From: Streptomyces bottropensis ATCC 25435
Lineage (GTDB): Bacteria > Actinomycetota > Actinomycetes > Streptomycetales > Streptomycetaceae
Direction: 5' to 3'
DNA: 64,000 bases
Assembly: GCF_000383595.1 (NCBI RefSeq)
Contig: NZ_KB911581.1
Span: 8,825,519-8,889,518 of the forward strand
In this document: piece after piece, positions 16,545-25,323 of the stretch
Layout of the letters: every line of letters begins with the position of its first letter
Numbering within the stretch: position 1 is the stretch's first letter
Made by a program: the position numbers and the translations under genes
Notes under the pieces: model-generated
Seen by the model: the letters and a program-made list of their open reading frames with translations, nothing else
What the model was told of the DNA's origin: nothing
Databases searched by the model: none

Positions 16545-16986
16545 GCCCGGCACAGCGGCCATAAGCGGACCGGGCAAGGTGGAGACGAGGTGCACCACTA
16601 GCGCACCAGATCAGGCGGGGAACAGCGGGGAACCACGGTGAAGCAGCCGAGCCCTACGAGGCCACAGCTCGGCCCTTCGCCCAGGTCAGCACCCGAACCC
16701 GCCTCGAATGCTCACAGCTTCCCAAGCTGAGGGCCTGGAAGAGGCGGGCACCGAGTTCTCCGTACACCCCGGCCGGCGCAGCTTTCTCTGGTCGACGACA
16801 CCGGCAGCGTGGCTGAGGCCGGTGAGGGTGCAGCGAGACACACGCGCGCCTGATCGGTCGGCGCACCCGCCATCGTGGCTGGCTGTCGTCGGCTGACGCA
16901 CAGGACAACCTGTTACCGAATTCTGAACAGACGTCATAGGTCACCCACCTGCGGCCGGAGTAACAGGACTATGCATCCTGGGCACC
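16545..16986. other. Non-coding stretch with repeat copy 2
   Basis: About 440 bp without a supported gene. It includes AACAGCGGGGAACCACGG-type phrases common near integrated element ends, and the second island repeat at 16808-16904. Confidence 0.5.
16808..16904. repeat. Island repeat, copy 2 (~97 bp)
   Basis: Matches 14799-14892 over its whole length with scattered substitutions and short insertions. Same orientation, two kilobases apart. Confidence 0.75.
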
Positions 16987-17472
16987 ATGACGAACCCCGA
17001 AGGCCAGTACGTGAAGGTGCACTTCCGGCTTGAGATCGAGGACGACTGGCCCCCGGCATCGGTGGAGAGCCTGTGGGCCGTCGACCAGGGCGACGGAACC
17101 GTCCGGCTCGACAACATCCCGTGGTTCGTTCGAGGCATCGCGTGCGGGGACATCGTGGCTACCGAGCCCGACGAAGAAGGCGTTCAATGGGCCGGCGAAG
17201 TGGTTCGGCGTTCGGAGAACTGCACCATCCGCCTCATCGTGCTCCGTGACAGCGGCTCGGGAGCCGCACGGCAGAGCGTGCTCAACGCATTTCACGAACT
17301 CGGCGTCTGCGGCGAGGGCATAGAACGGTTCCGCATGGTCGCCCTGTACGTCCCACCCACCGCCGATCTCGCCAAGGTACAACGGCTCCTCAAGCACGGT
17401 GTGGCCAAGGAGTGGTGGGACATGGAAGAGGGGTGCATCACCGCGCAATGGCGAGCCACGTCCGCTGGCTGA
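16987..17472 (+). CDS. DUF4265-like protein
   Basis: 161 residues. VKVHFRLEIEDDWPPASVESLWAV, then NIPWFVRGIACGDIVATEPDEEG and CTIRLIVLRDS, follow the pattern of the DUF4265 family of uncharacterised soluble proteins often found beside mobile elements. The start is ATG 16987. No partner gene overlaps; function unknown. Confidence 0.75.
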   Translation: MTNPEGQYVKVHFRLEIEDDWPPASVESLWAVDQGDGTVRLDNIPWFVRGIACGDIVATEPDEEGVQWAGEVVRRSENCTIRLIVLRDSGSGAARQSVLNAFHELGVCGEGIERFRMVALYVPPTADLAKVQRLLKHGVAKEWWDMEEGCITAQWRATSAG

Positions 17473-17770
17473 CGCCGTTCATGTGACTCACGACTGGGCC
17501 GTCCCTGGGCCGTCCGAGGCCGCTCAACAGTGACCAATGACGACCAACAACGACCACCAGGAGCGCGATCCCATCGTCCCCGACCAGCGAAAACCCAGCT
17601 CACCAACATCCCCGGCAAGACCCAGGGCAAGAAGACATATCTTGCCTAACCCCTTGAGTCACCACCCCCTCCTCCGCTTCGAAGGTACTGGTACCAAGTA
17701 TCTGAAACAGCATCAACCGGCTTCCCGCCTGGCTACGATCTGCACACGAGCCATCAGCAGGGGGTAAGAC

Positions 17771-18310
17771 ATGGTTCATCGGCCTTCTTGGCTACCGTCG
17801 TGGGTGGGAATGAGTGCCTGGACGATCGGCAGTGGAACACTTGCGCTGATCTTTGCGGGCGTGAGCACCTACTACCAAATGTCCGGTCAAACTGCGAAGG
17901 CGACGACTCCTCATTACTCCATCGTGACGCCTGGCGAAGCCGAGTCCGTCGGATTGTGTGTGCCAGTGATCAGAGGTCGGGGCGAGGCACCTCAGAAGGG
18001 ATCACTGTGGCTGGTAGTCCATGGCCTGGCCAATGTCGGCTACTACCCGGTTCGGCAAGTGCAAACCCGGCAAGGAGAAGAGGAATGGTCGGTCAGCAAG
18101 GTCCAGGTCGGTTCCGCCGAAACAGAAGCAGGGCAGCGCTACGAGCTGGTTCTTTGGCAGATCGATGAGGATCTGACGGAGGCGATCGAGCACATCCCGG
18201 TGAAACATCGAGTCTTCAACGATCCCCCAGCCGGCGCTTCCGTTGTGGGCCAGCCCACGACAGTCGTCCGGCGCGCCGATACACGCAGCTGCGGAGCCTC
18301 TGGGAACTGA
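17771..18310 (+). CDS. Orphan single-span membrane protein
   Basis: 179 residues. A signal-anchor helix (MSAWTIGSGTLALIFAGVSTYY) near residue 20 is followed by an extracytoplasmic domain with LCVPVIRGRGEAPQKGSLWLVVHGLANVGYYPVRQVQ, possibly a beta-rich fold. CAGGGGG lies about seven bases before ATG 17771. Last cargo gene before the tRNA; family not recognised. Confidence 0.7.
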   Translation: MVHRPSWLPSWVGMSAWTIGSGTLALIFAGVSTYYQMSGQTAKATTPHYSIVTPGEAESVGLCVPVIRGRGEAPQKGSLWLVVHGLANVGYYPVRQVQTRQGEEEWSVSKVQVGSAETEAGQRYELVLWQIDEDLTEAIEHIPVKHRVFNDPPAGASVVGQPTTVVRRADTRSCGASGN

Positions 18311-18446
18311 CTCTCGGTCGCGGGACTACCGTTGCTCGACTCCTTGCAGAGCTACGGCCCAGCAGAAGCCGTGCCCCAACCGTGCCCGATCCAGCGGGAA
18401 ACCACGGGGAACCACGGCGCCGAACGGGCACCGAGCACGGCAACGA

Positions 18447-18472
18447 CCCCTGACCAATCTCCTGGTCAGGGG
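18447..18472 (-). terminator. tRNA-Ser terminator
   Basis: CCCCTGACCA and TGGTCAGGGG form a perfect 10-bp stem with a six-base loop just after the tRNA 3' end on the minus strand. Confidence 0.75.
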
Positions 18473-18482
18473 CCGTTTCACC

Positions 18483-18570
18483 TGGCGGTGGGTGTGGGAT
18501 TTGAACCCACGGTGACTCGCGCCACGACGGTTTTCAAGACCGTTCCCTTAGGCCGCTCGGGCAACCCACC
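18483..18570 (-). tRNA. tRNA-Ser(TGA)
   Basis: 88 nt including an encoded CCA. Acceptor GGTGGGT pairs with ACCCACC, the discriminator is G, the anticodon loop CTTGAAA gives anticodon TGA, a long serine-type variable arm is present, and the T-arm is GGGTTCAAATCCC. Its 3' half is the attachment repeat of the island. Confidence 0.95.
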
Positions 18571-18678
18571 CCGCGCGATCACGGTGGTGGTCGCGCGGGG
18601 ACAAGAGTAGCCGGTCAGCGGGGGCGGGGGTGGGCCGGATCGGGGGTGGCGGGTGGGTCGGCCGTCGGCCGGGGTGGG

Positions 18679-20397
18679 TCAGCTGTCGCCCTCGCGTTCA
18701 CCCAAAGTGACCTCCGCCGTGCGGGTCTTGCCGTCGCGGGTGTACGTGAGGGTGACCTTGTCGCCGGGGAGGTGGGTCCAGATCTCGCCGATGAGGGTGG
18801 GGCCGCTGTCGATGACGTGGTCGTCGAGCTTGGTGATGACGTCACCGGGCTTGAGGCCGGCCTTGGCGGCGGGGCCGTTCGCGGTGATGGGGTCCAAGCC
18901 GCCCTCACCGGAGTTCGTGATCTTCGCTCCGCCCGTGCCCTCCTCCAGGGAGACCGAGGCGCCGATCACCGGATACACCGGCTTGCCCGTCCTGATCAGC
19001 TGCTGGGCCACGTTCTTGGCCTGGTTGATCGGGATGGCGAAGCCAAGGCCGATGGAGCCCGCCTGGCCGGAGCCGAAGCTGCCGTTGCTGGCGGACTGGA
19101 TGGCCGAGTTGATGCCGATGACGTTGCCGCGGGCGTCGAGGAGGGGGCCGCCGGAGTTGCCCGGGTTGATCGACGCGTCGGTCTGCAGGGCGCTCATGTA
19201 GGAGGCCTTGCTGCCGGAGGAGCCGTCGCTGGAGGCCACGGGGCGGTTCTTGGCGCTGATGATGCCCGTCGTGACCGTGTTGGAGAGGCCGAAGGGCGCG
19301 CCGATCGCGATCGTCGAGTCGCCCACCGCGACCTTGTCCGAGTCTCCGAGCGTCAGCGGCTGGAGGTTCGAGGGGGCGTTCTTCAGCTTGATGACCGCCA
19401 CGTCGTAGCCCTGCGCGTGGCCGACGACCTCCGCGGCGTACTTCTTGCCGTCCGGGAAGGTGGCCGACACCTTGCCGCCGTCGACGGCCTCCGCCACCAC
19501 GTGGTTGTTGGTGACGATGTGGCCTTCCTTGTCGAAGACGAAGCCGGTGCCCGTGCCGCCGTCGCCGTCGCTGTTGGACGCCTCGATGGTCACCGTGCTC
19601 GGCAGTGCGGAGGAGGCCACGGCGGCGACCGTACCGGCGGCGCGTTTGACGTCTCCGCCGTTCTGGGAGGCCGAGACGGTCGTGGAACCGGTGGAGTTGT
19701 CGTTGCGGTCGGCCAGCGTGTAGCCGATGCCACCGCCGACACCGCCCGCGACCAGCGCGGCCACGAGGACCGCGGCGATCAGGCCGCCCCGCTTCGTACC
19801 CGCCGGCTTGGGGGCGGGCTGCTGCGTCTGCTGCCACGAGGAGCCCCAGCCGCCGTCACCGGGACCACCGGCGCCACCGGCTCCGGAGGCCGCGCCCGTG
19901 TCCGCGTACGCGCCACCGCCGTGGTCCGCGTACGACGGGACGGCCGGCGGCGCCGGAGGGGGCCAGGCGGCGTCGGGCGCGGAGGACCCGGCCCCGCCGG
20001 GAGCCTGTCCGTAACCTCCGCCGTACCCCGGGCCCGGGGCCGCCGCGTAGCCGGGCGCCCCGGCGGACACCAGTTCGGGCTGCGGCTGATGAGCCGCCGA
20101 CTGCTGCGCGGTCGGGTACTGCGCCGTCGACTGGTGGGCCACCGGCTGCTCCGCCGTCGGATGCTGCGGCATCCCCGGCTGCACCGCGGTGGCTCCCGGC
20201 TCCGGGGCCGTCGGCGGGACCGGCGGGAGCTGGGTCGTCGGCGCGTTGTCGGCGGCCGGCGCCGGAGCGGGGGGCTCCGCCGGGGCCGCGCTCGGCTCGT
20301 GCGCAGGGGCCGGCGCGGAGGCAGCGGGAGTTTCCACCGGCACGGGAGGTGCGGACGGGGCCGGGGGTACCGGGGTGCCCTCGTTCTCGGTGCTCAC
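18679..20397 (-). CDS. HtrA/DegP-like membrane-anchored serine protease with PDZ domain
   Basis: 572 residues. A ~190-residue cytoplasmic Pro/Ala/Gln-rich tail comes first, then a transmembrane helix (GGLIAAVLVAALVAGGVGGGIGYTLA). The trypsin-like domain has the triad His (IVTNNHVVAEA), Asp (GYDVAVIKL) and Ser (NPGNSGGPLLD). A C-terminal PDZ domain has AAKAGLKPGDVITKLDDHVI. Start GTG 20397 has GAGGAG seven bases upstream. It acts in extracytoplasmic protein quality control. Transcribed divergently from the glycerophosphodiesterase. Confidence 0.95.
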   Translation of the reverse strand: MSTENEGTPVPPAPSAPPVPVETPAASAPAPAHEPSAAPAEPPAPAPAADNAPTTQLPPVPPTAPEPGATAVQPGMPQHPTAEQPVAHQSTAQYPTAQQSAAHQPQPELVSAGAPGYAAAPGPGYGGGYGQAPGGAGSSAPDAAWPPPAPPAVPSYADHGGGAYADTGAASGAGGAGGPGDGGWGSSWQQTQQPAPKPAGTKRGGLIAAVLVAALVAGGVGGGIGYTLADRNDNSTGSTTVSASQNGGDVKRAAGTVAAVASSALPSTVTIEASNSDGDGGTGTGFVFDKEGHIVTNNHVVAEAVDGGKVSATFPDGKKYAAEVVGHAQGYDVAVIKLKNAPSNLQPLTLGDSDKVAVGDSTIAIGAPFGLSNTVTTGIISAKNRPVASSDGSSGSKASYMSALQTDASINPGNSGGPLLDARGNVIGINSAIQSASNGSFGSGQAGSIGLGFAIPINQAKNVAQQLIRTGKPVYPVIGASVSLEEGTGGAKITNSGEGGLDPITANGPAAKAGLKPGDVITKLDDHVIDSGPTLIGEIWTHLPGDKVTLTYTRDGKTRTAEVTLGEREGDS

Positions 20398-20662
20398 AGC
20401 TTTTCTCCTCGATCCACGGCTTCGGCTGGTCGGTGGTCGACGTCGGCGGTCGACTGTTCTTGGTCACACGTCGGACCGTGCGCAAGTTGTATGGGGTCAG
20501 CTTTTCCCACGAGCCGTCAGGGCACCATAAGCGGTGCCTGTGGGTCCGGGACCATCCTTTATGTAGGATCAATTGGACTAATGGAGCATACTGTGCGTAC
20601 GAACCCGGTCGTCCACGGTCACCACCCCCACGCGTACCCCGTCACGGTGGCACCATGACGCC

Positions 20663-21472
20663 GTGACCCACGTACGACAGCTCCCGATTCAGGTCGTCGC
20701 CCACCGGGGGGCCTCCGAGGCGGCCCCCGAACACACCCTTGCCGCGTACAAGAAGGCGATCGAGGACGGTGCGGACGCCCTCGAATGCGATGTGCGGCTG
20801 ACGGCGGACGGCCACCTCGTCTGTGTCCACGACCGGCGCGTCAACCGTACGTCGAACGGCCGGGGCGCGGTCTCCGCGCTGGAGCTCGCCGACCTCGCGG
20901 CCCTGGACTTCGGTTCCTGGAAGAACGGCGACGAGGCCCCCGACTGGGAGGTCACCCCCGAGGACCGGGCCGACACCTCCGTCCTCACTCTCGAACGCCT
21001 GCTCGAACTCGTGGCCGACGCGGGGCGCCGGGTGGAGCTGGCCATCGAGACCAAGCACCCCACGCGCTGGGCGGGCCAGGTCGAGGAGCGGCTGCTGGTC
21101 CTGCTGAAGCGGTTCGGGCTGGACGCCCCGGAGACGGCCACCGAGTCGCCGGTACGGATCATGAGCTTCTCGGCACGCTCGCTGCAGCGCGTGCGCACCG
21201 CGTCCCCCACGCTGCCGACCGTCTATCTGATGCAGTTCGTCTCCCCCCGCCTGCGCGACGGACGGCTGCCGGACGGCGTCCGGATCGCGGGCCCCTCGAT
21301 CCGGATCGTGCGCAACCACCCCGCCTACATCGAGCGCCTGAAGAACGCCGGTCACCAGGTGCACGTGTGGACCGTGAACGAGCCCCAGGACGTCGACCTC
21401 TGCGTCGAGCTGGGCGTCGACGCCATCATCACCAACCGCCCCCGCGCGGTGCTTCACCAGCTGAGCCGCTGA
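20663..21472 (+). CDS. Glycerophosphodiester phosphodiesterase
   Basis: 269 residues of the GDPD TIM-barrel family. VVAHRGASEAAPEHTLAAY carries the catalytic His-Arg and the first Glu; DALECDVRLTADGHLVCVHD carries the metal-binding Glu/Asp and second catalytic His. VELAIETKHP and VHVWTVNEP complete the site. It hydrolyses glycerophosphodiesters to glycerol-3-phosphate and an alcohol. No signal peptide, so cytoplasmic. Confidence 0.94.
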   Translation: MTHVRQLPIQVVAHRGASEAAPEHTLAAYKKAIEDGADALECDVRLTADGHLVCVHDRRVNRTSNGRGAVSALELADLAALDFGSWKNGDEAPDWEVTPEDRADTSVLTLERLLELVADAGRRVELAIETKHPTRWAGQVEERLLVLLKRFGLDAPETATESPVRIMSFSARSLQRVRTASPTLPTVYLMQFVSPRLRDGRLPDGVRIAGPSIRIVRNHPAYIERLKNAGHQVHVWTVNEPQDVDLCVELGVDAIITNRPRAVLHQLSR

Positions 21473-21863
21473 CCGCGCCCCCCGGACCCACCCTCCGCCG
21501 CCCCACCGAGCGCACGGCCTCCCACAAGTTCGAACACACCGATTCCGACAGCTTCCAACACCGCGCTCACGACCGCTCCGAACACGCCGCTGTTCACACC
21601 TGCGACCACCTCGCCGACCGTCGTCGCCACCCTCGCACGGCGCTTGACGGAGGTAAGAATTCCGCCAAGGCGGCCGGACCGATGACCAGGGACAAGTCGG
21701 CATATCAGGGACGAAATTCAGCCACTCGGCTACGGGGAGTGCACCGGCGCGTTCGGTACGTGTTCGAACGTCGCGAGTGCGCCAGAGCACGTGTTCCGGC
21801 CGGTTTCCAGTCCAGTCCAATGGGGCATTCACACCGTGGCGTGGGGTGAAGGAGGTCTCGGGG
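21473..21863. other. Gap upstream of the RsbW-like gene
   Basis: About 390 bp with no supported gene. Several GTTCGAAC-type words occur (near 21528 and 21760) but do not form a consistent array. The downstream part presumably holds the promoter of the anti-sigma-like gene. Confidence 0.4.
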
Positions 21864-22406
21864 GTGGCGTTGGTGGTGGCACAGGAGGTGCCCACGTCGT
21901 CGAGCATGGCCGTACCCCATGGCCCTGCGGGCGTGGGGAAAGCGAGGCACCGGATGCGCGATCAGTTGCGCGACGGTGGTGTGGCGGATTCGGTCATCGA
22001 CGACGCCCTACTGATCCTTTCCGAACTGCTCAGCAATGCCTGCAAACACGGCAGACCACTGGGCGACGCACTGGCCGGCGACGGCGACGTGCGTTGCGCC
22101 TGGCGCATGGATCCCACCGGACGGCTCACGGTCGAGGTGACGGACGGCGGTGGTCCGACCCGCCCGGTCCCGTCCACGCCCTCGGTCACCGCACACGGCG
22201 GCCGCGGGCTGAACATCGTCACGGCGCTGGCCGACGACTGGGGCGTACGCAACGATGCCCACGGCGAGGTCACGGTGTGGGTCGTCGTCCAGGACGACAT
22301 CTACCGCGCCCACCGCCGGGACGACTTCGCCACCCGCGTCGCCGCCCCCACGGTCTCCACCGTTCCCGACCTGGACTTCGTGGACGCCTTCGACGACCTG
22401 GACTGA
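21864..22406 (+). CDS. ATP-binding protein of the RsbW/anti-sigma kinase type
   Basis: 180 residues. A GHKL ATPase fold: N box LLILSELLSNACKHGR, G1 box VEVTDGGGPTRP and G2 region HGGRGLNIVTALADDWG. The start is GTG 21864, set by an AAGGAGGT site seven bases upstream; longer frames lack one. It probably binds and phosphorylates an anti-sigma antagonist. The SpoIIE-like phosphatase at 25837 is a possible partner, but they are not in one operon. Confidence 0.88.
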   Translation: MALVVAQEVPTSSSMAVPHGPAGVGKARHRMRDQLRDGGVADSVIDDALLILSELLSNACKHGRPLGDALAGDGDVRCAWRMDPTGRLTVEVTDGGGPTRPVPSTPSVTAHGGRGLNIVTALADDWGVRNDAHGEVTVWVVVQDDIYRAHRRDDFATRVAAPTVSTVPDLDFVDAFDDLD

Positions 22407-22472
22407 CCCGACGGCCGGCGGCAGGCGTGCACATCCCGGCCCGAACCACCGGTTCCGGGACGACTCGGTGCG

Positions 22473-22481
22473 TTGTCCACA
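22473..22481 (+). promoter_or_regulatory. Single perfect DnaA box
   Basis: TTGTCCACA, the Streptomyces consensus, upstream of the SEC-C protein gene. No second box is adjacent, so it may be chance or a lone DnaA-regulated site. Confidence 0.4.
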
Positions 22482-22556
22482 GGGTCCCGTCGGGCGTCGT
22501 ACGAGCGGCTAGGCTCGCGCCAGTACGAGACGAGCCGTGATCGGGAGACACCCACG

Positions 22557-23546
22557 ATGGCCAAGAAGCGACCCCACACGAAGGCCAAGCGCCCGCAGGG
22601 CACCGGCGGAGTCGGCGCCGCAGGCGCCGATGGGCAGGTTCCGGTTGTCGGCGCGCGCGAGCAATGCCCCTGCGGCAGCGGCCGCCGCTACAAGGCCTGC
22701 CACGGCCGGGCCGCCGCCCAGGCGGTGACCGAGCTGGTGCAGCGCCCCTTCGAGGGCCTGCCGGGCGAGGGCGACTGGATCGCGCTGCGCGAGCTGGTGC
22801 CCGCCGCCACCGTCGAGCTGAAGCTGAAGGACGCGCTCCCGCAGGGCGTTCCCTCGGTGACGCTCGCCACCGTCCTGCCCATGGCGTGGCCCGCGCTGCG
22901 CCGCGACGACGGCTCGGTGCTGCTCGGCCTGCAGAACGACACGTCGTCCGGCGACATCAGCCGCGACCTCGCCGACACCCTCCAGCGGGCCCTCGTCGCC
23001 GACCCGGGCACACCGGTCCAGGGCCGGCGCGCCCCGGCCGACGGACCGCGCCTGCAGGACCTGCTGGACCCCGAAGGGGAGTTCGAGCCAGTTGTGCACA
23101 CGGGCTTCGAGTTCTGGGTCCCGGACACGGAGAACACGACCCCGGAGGTGACCGCCTCCCTGGAGCGCGCCAACTCCGCGGCGATCCCGACTGTGAAGCT
23201 CGCGGGCGTCGACGCGGCGTACTGGTGCGAGACTCCCGACAAGAACCATTTGCGATGGGTCATGCCGCACGCCGAGGAGCGGCTTCTGGACGCCCTCGCC
23301 CGGCTCCACGCGGCGGGGCGCTCCAGCCTCGGCGAGGGCACCCGTCTGGTCGGTTCCTTCCGTGCTCACGGCCTCACCGTGCCGGTCTGGGACCTGCCCA
23401 CCGGGGTCGGCGCGGACGACGTGGAGAAGCCGGCGGCCGAGTTCGCCGAGCGGCTCGCCACCGCCCTGGCCGACGAGTCCCCGCTCACCCCGGACGAGCG
23501 CCGGGCGCGCGGCGGGCTCACCAACCGGCAGGTCACGCTGAGTTGA
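22557..23546 (+). CDS. DUF5926-family protein with SEC-C zinc motif
   Basis: 329 residues. A basic N-terminus (MAKKRPHTKAKRPQG) is followed by a SEC-C motif (EQCPCGSGRRYKACHG), the C-X-C-X8-CH zinc site seen at the end of SecA and in many small proteins. The remaining ~260 residues form an actinobacteria-specific domain with FEFWVPDTENTTPEVTASLERAN and LVGSFRAHGLTVPVWDLP. ATG 22557 has GGGAGA upstream. Function unknown; nucleic-acid or protein binding is possible. Confidence 0.88.
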   Translation: MAKKRPHTKAKRPQGTGGVGAAGADGQVPVVGAREQCPCGSGRRYKACHGRAAAQAVTELVQRPFEGLPGEGDWIALRELVPAATVELKLKDALPQGVPSVTLATVLPMAWPALRRDDGSVLLGLQNDTSSGDISRDLADTLQRALVADPGTPVQGRRAPADGPRLQDLLDPEGEFEPVVHTGFEFWVPDTENTTPEVTASLERANSAAIPTVKLAGVDAAYWCETPDKNHLRWVMPHAEERLLDALARLHAAGRSSLGEGTRLVGSFRAHGLTVPVWDLPTGVGADDVEKPAAEFAERLATALADESPLTPDERRARGGLTNRQVTLS

Positions 23547-23632
23547 CCCTGCGCGTCGGCCCGGCCGTACGGGCGGCCGACCGAGTGCGCTCGGGATGTG
23601 GTGACTCCTGTCACAACTCCCCTACGTGACAA

Positions 23633-23738
23633 GCAAATTCGTGTCCGAATAGCCAAGACGGAATTTGCGAAGCGCCGATCTCTTGTTACGGTTTCATTAG
23701 CCCGGTTGCTGGTGCATCCCCCGTCGCCAGCAACCGGG
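23633..23738 (+). ncRNA. Candidate short transcript: promoter followed by a strong stem-loop
   Basis: Beyond the SEC-C gene, an 8-bp dyad (GCAAATTC at 23633, GAATTTGC at 23661) overlaps a promoter-like TTGCGA-16-TACGGT pair. About 15 bases on, CCCGGTTGCTGG pairs perfectly with CCAGCAACCGGG (23701-23738), followed by TCTTCTC. A promoter this close to a terminator suggests a ~45-nt RNA or attenuated leader, but no plus-strand gene follows. Confidence 0.35.
23701..23738. terminator. 12-bp perfect stem-loop
   Basis: CCCGGTTGCTGG/CCAGCAACCGGG with a 14-nt loop and pyrimidine-rich tail, between convergent genes. It can end transcription from either side. Confidence 0.7.
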
Positions 23739-23822
23739 TCTTCTCATGCCCGGGTCTCTCCCGGGTCCTGCCCGGGGTCCTGGGCGCCACCGCCACACCG
23801 ACCCCGCTCGGCCCCAACGCCC

Positions 23823-24602
23823 TTATGAACGGCCTGAGTTGCTCCCTGAGCGCAGCAGCAGCGGTCCGTCGCCGTCCGGTGCCGCGAACTCCGCCACGGC
23901 CGTGTACGCCCCCATGGCGCCCCGCGTGCGCTCCCTGGGCGTCTCGCACGCCCCGGGCTCGTCGTGCGCGCCCACGGCGCAGTACATCCGTACGGTGTGA
24001 CCGCCGGGCGCCATCATGCTGAGGACCGAACGCAGCTCACGCCCGGTGGCGTTGCGGTAGTACGTGCGGGCCCAGGTCTGCTCGCCCTGCGTGAGGACGC
24101 ACGTCTGCGCCTCGATGCCGTCGGGGGAGGTGAGTTCGGGGCCGCAGCGGGCGGCCGTGGCGAGTCCGATGCCGAGCAGCGGCCGCGAGGAGCGCGCGGT
24201 GTCGTCCTTGCCGCCGACGTCGGCGACGTCGCCGGCATCACCGACGCCGCGGCTCGCCGCCGTTCCGTTCGGCTCACCCGGCCCGCCCGCCTTCTGATCG
24301 ACGCGTCCGGAGGACTTCTCGGCGGCTCCTGCCGACCCGTCGACGGCAGGGCCCGGGTGCGAGGAGGGAGACCGTGCGGGCGTGAGAGCGCGGTCGGACG
24401 TACGTACGTCGCCGAGGGGGCCCGCGGCGGCGGCGAGGGGCAGGCCCAGCGCGACCGCGACCGCGGCGGTCAGTCCCGCCAGGCGGAGCCGGTGCGGATC
24501 GGGCCCGCCGCGCACCGGCTCGGGTGCTCTACGGCTCCGGGGCGGGGGAGCGCTGTGACGACCGCGCGGAGGGGCCCCGCGGCCCCCGGGAAGACGCTGC
24601 AT
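23823..24602 (-). CDS. Membrane-anchored or secreted protein of unknown function
   Basis: 259 residues. A basic N-terminus and hydrophobic helix (LAGLTAAVAVALGLPLAAAAG) form a signal anchor. A Gly/Ser/Asp linker follows, then a ~100-residue domain with Cys in AARCGPELTSPDG, QTCVLTQGEQTWARTYYRN, MYCAVGAHDEPGACETP. Four Cys suggest two disulfides outside the membrane. Codon use is normal for the genome. Confidence 0.75.
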   Translation of the reverse strand: MQRLPGGRGAPPRGRHSAPPPRSRRAPEPVRGGPDPHRLRLAGLTAAVAVALGLPLAAAAGPLGDVRTSDRALTPARSPSSHPGPAVDGSAGAAEKSSGRVDQKAGGPGEPNGTAASRGVGDAGDVADVGGKDDTARSSRPLLGIGLATAARCGPELTSPDGIEAQTCVLTQGEQTWARTYYRNATGRELRSVLSMMAPGGHTVRMYCAVGAHDEPGACETPRERTRGAMGAYTAVAEFAAPDGDGPLLLRSGSNSGRS

Positions 24603-24657
24603 GTGCGGAAGATAACGACCGACCGGGGGCGCCCGGCCCCGCGCGCGCCGGGCGCGC

Positions 24658-25323
24658 TCAGAACTCGGGCGCGCTCACACCCGTACGAGTGAGGGCGTCG
24701 ACGACCGCGTCCACGACCGCCTCGACGTCGGGCACCCAGGGCGCGGCCGAACCGGGCAGCGGGGCCCGCTCCCAGCGGATCACTCCGTGGCCGGTCTCGG
24801 AGGGGGGCAGTGCCAGATAGCCGCCCTCGCTGTGGAAGCGGAGCGAGCCGGGCACGAAGTCCTTGGCGTAGAGCAGTTCGCCCAACTGCTCCATGGAGTA
24901 CGGCGCGACGAGGATCGCCCAGCGGTGCGGGGCCGCGACCACGGGGCCGAGGCGCATGCCGGTGCGGTCGAGCGCGGCGAGGGCGCGGGAGGCGGCCAGG
25001 GCCGGCAGGCTCACCGCGCAGGGGGCGGCGCCGCCGGTGGCCAGCACGATCGGTGCCGTCGGCCGGTTGCCCCACCACCAGCGCACCATGCGCTCGTCGG
25101 TGGTGGCGGCCAGCAGGCCGGGGTCGAAGGGGTGAGCGCCGGGCACCACGCACTCCGGGTCCGGGCAGCCGCAGCGGGCACGGCCCTGCGGGTCCGGCGC
25201 CACCCCCGGGAGTACGGGCCACTGCCATTCCGTCGCGAACGTCAGGGCCTGCTCAAGTAGCTCGGGCCTCCCGCCGTTGCGCCTGGACAGGAGCCTGCGT
25301 CGCTTTCCGGGGATCTCGCGCAT
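24658..25323 (-). CDS. Second prim-pol-like protein
   Basis: 221 residues from ATG 25323. LLEQALTFATEWQWPVLPGV, a Cys/His cluster (RCGCPDPECVVPGAHPFDP) and WWWGNRPTAPIVLATGG parallel the N-terminal part of the prim-pol protein at 10152. The acidic catalytic motif seen there (VDLD) is not evident, so this member may be catalytically weak. The pair is known as a genome-wide family in Streptomyces; role unknown. Confidence 0.75.
   Translation of the reverse strand: MREIPGKRRRLLSRRNGGRPELLEQALTFATEWQWPVLPGVAPDPQGRARCGCPDPECVVPGAHPFDPGLLAATTDERMVRWWWGNRPTAPIVLATGGAAPCAVSLPALAASRALAALDRTGMRLGPVVAAPHRWAILVAPYSMEQLGELLYAKDFVPGSLRFHSEGGYLALPPSETGHGVIRWERAPLPGSAAPWVPDVEAVVDAVVDALTRTGVSAPEF

Larger units (their letters stand above)
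12004..18542. mobile_element. Genomic island integrated at tRNA-Ser(TGA)
   Basis: A 58-bp exact repeat flanks the region: 12004-12061 and 18485-18542. The second copy is the 3' half of an intact tRNA-Ser gene on the minus strand, which is the usual integration point of tyrosine-recombinase elements. The first copy lacks the tRNA 5' half and is the displaced end. The interior has an IS630 element, mostly orphan genes of lower GC, long non-coding stretches and internal repeats. No integrase, excisionase or replication gene is recognisable, so the element is probably immobile, with its core genes lost. Confidence 0.8.
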
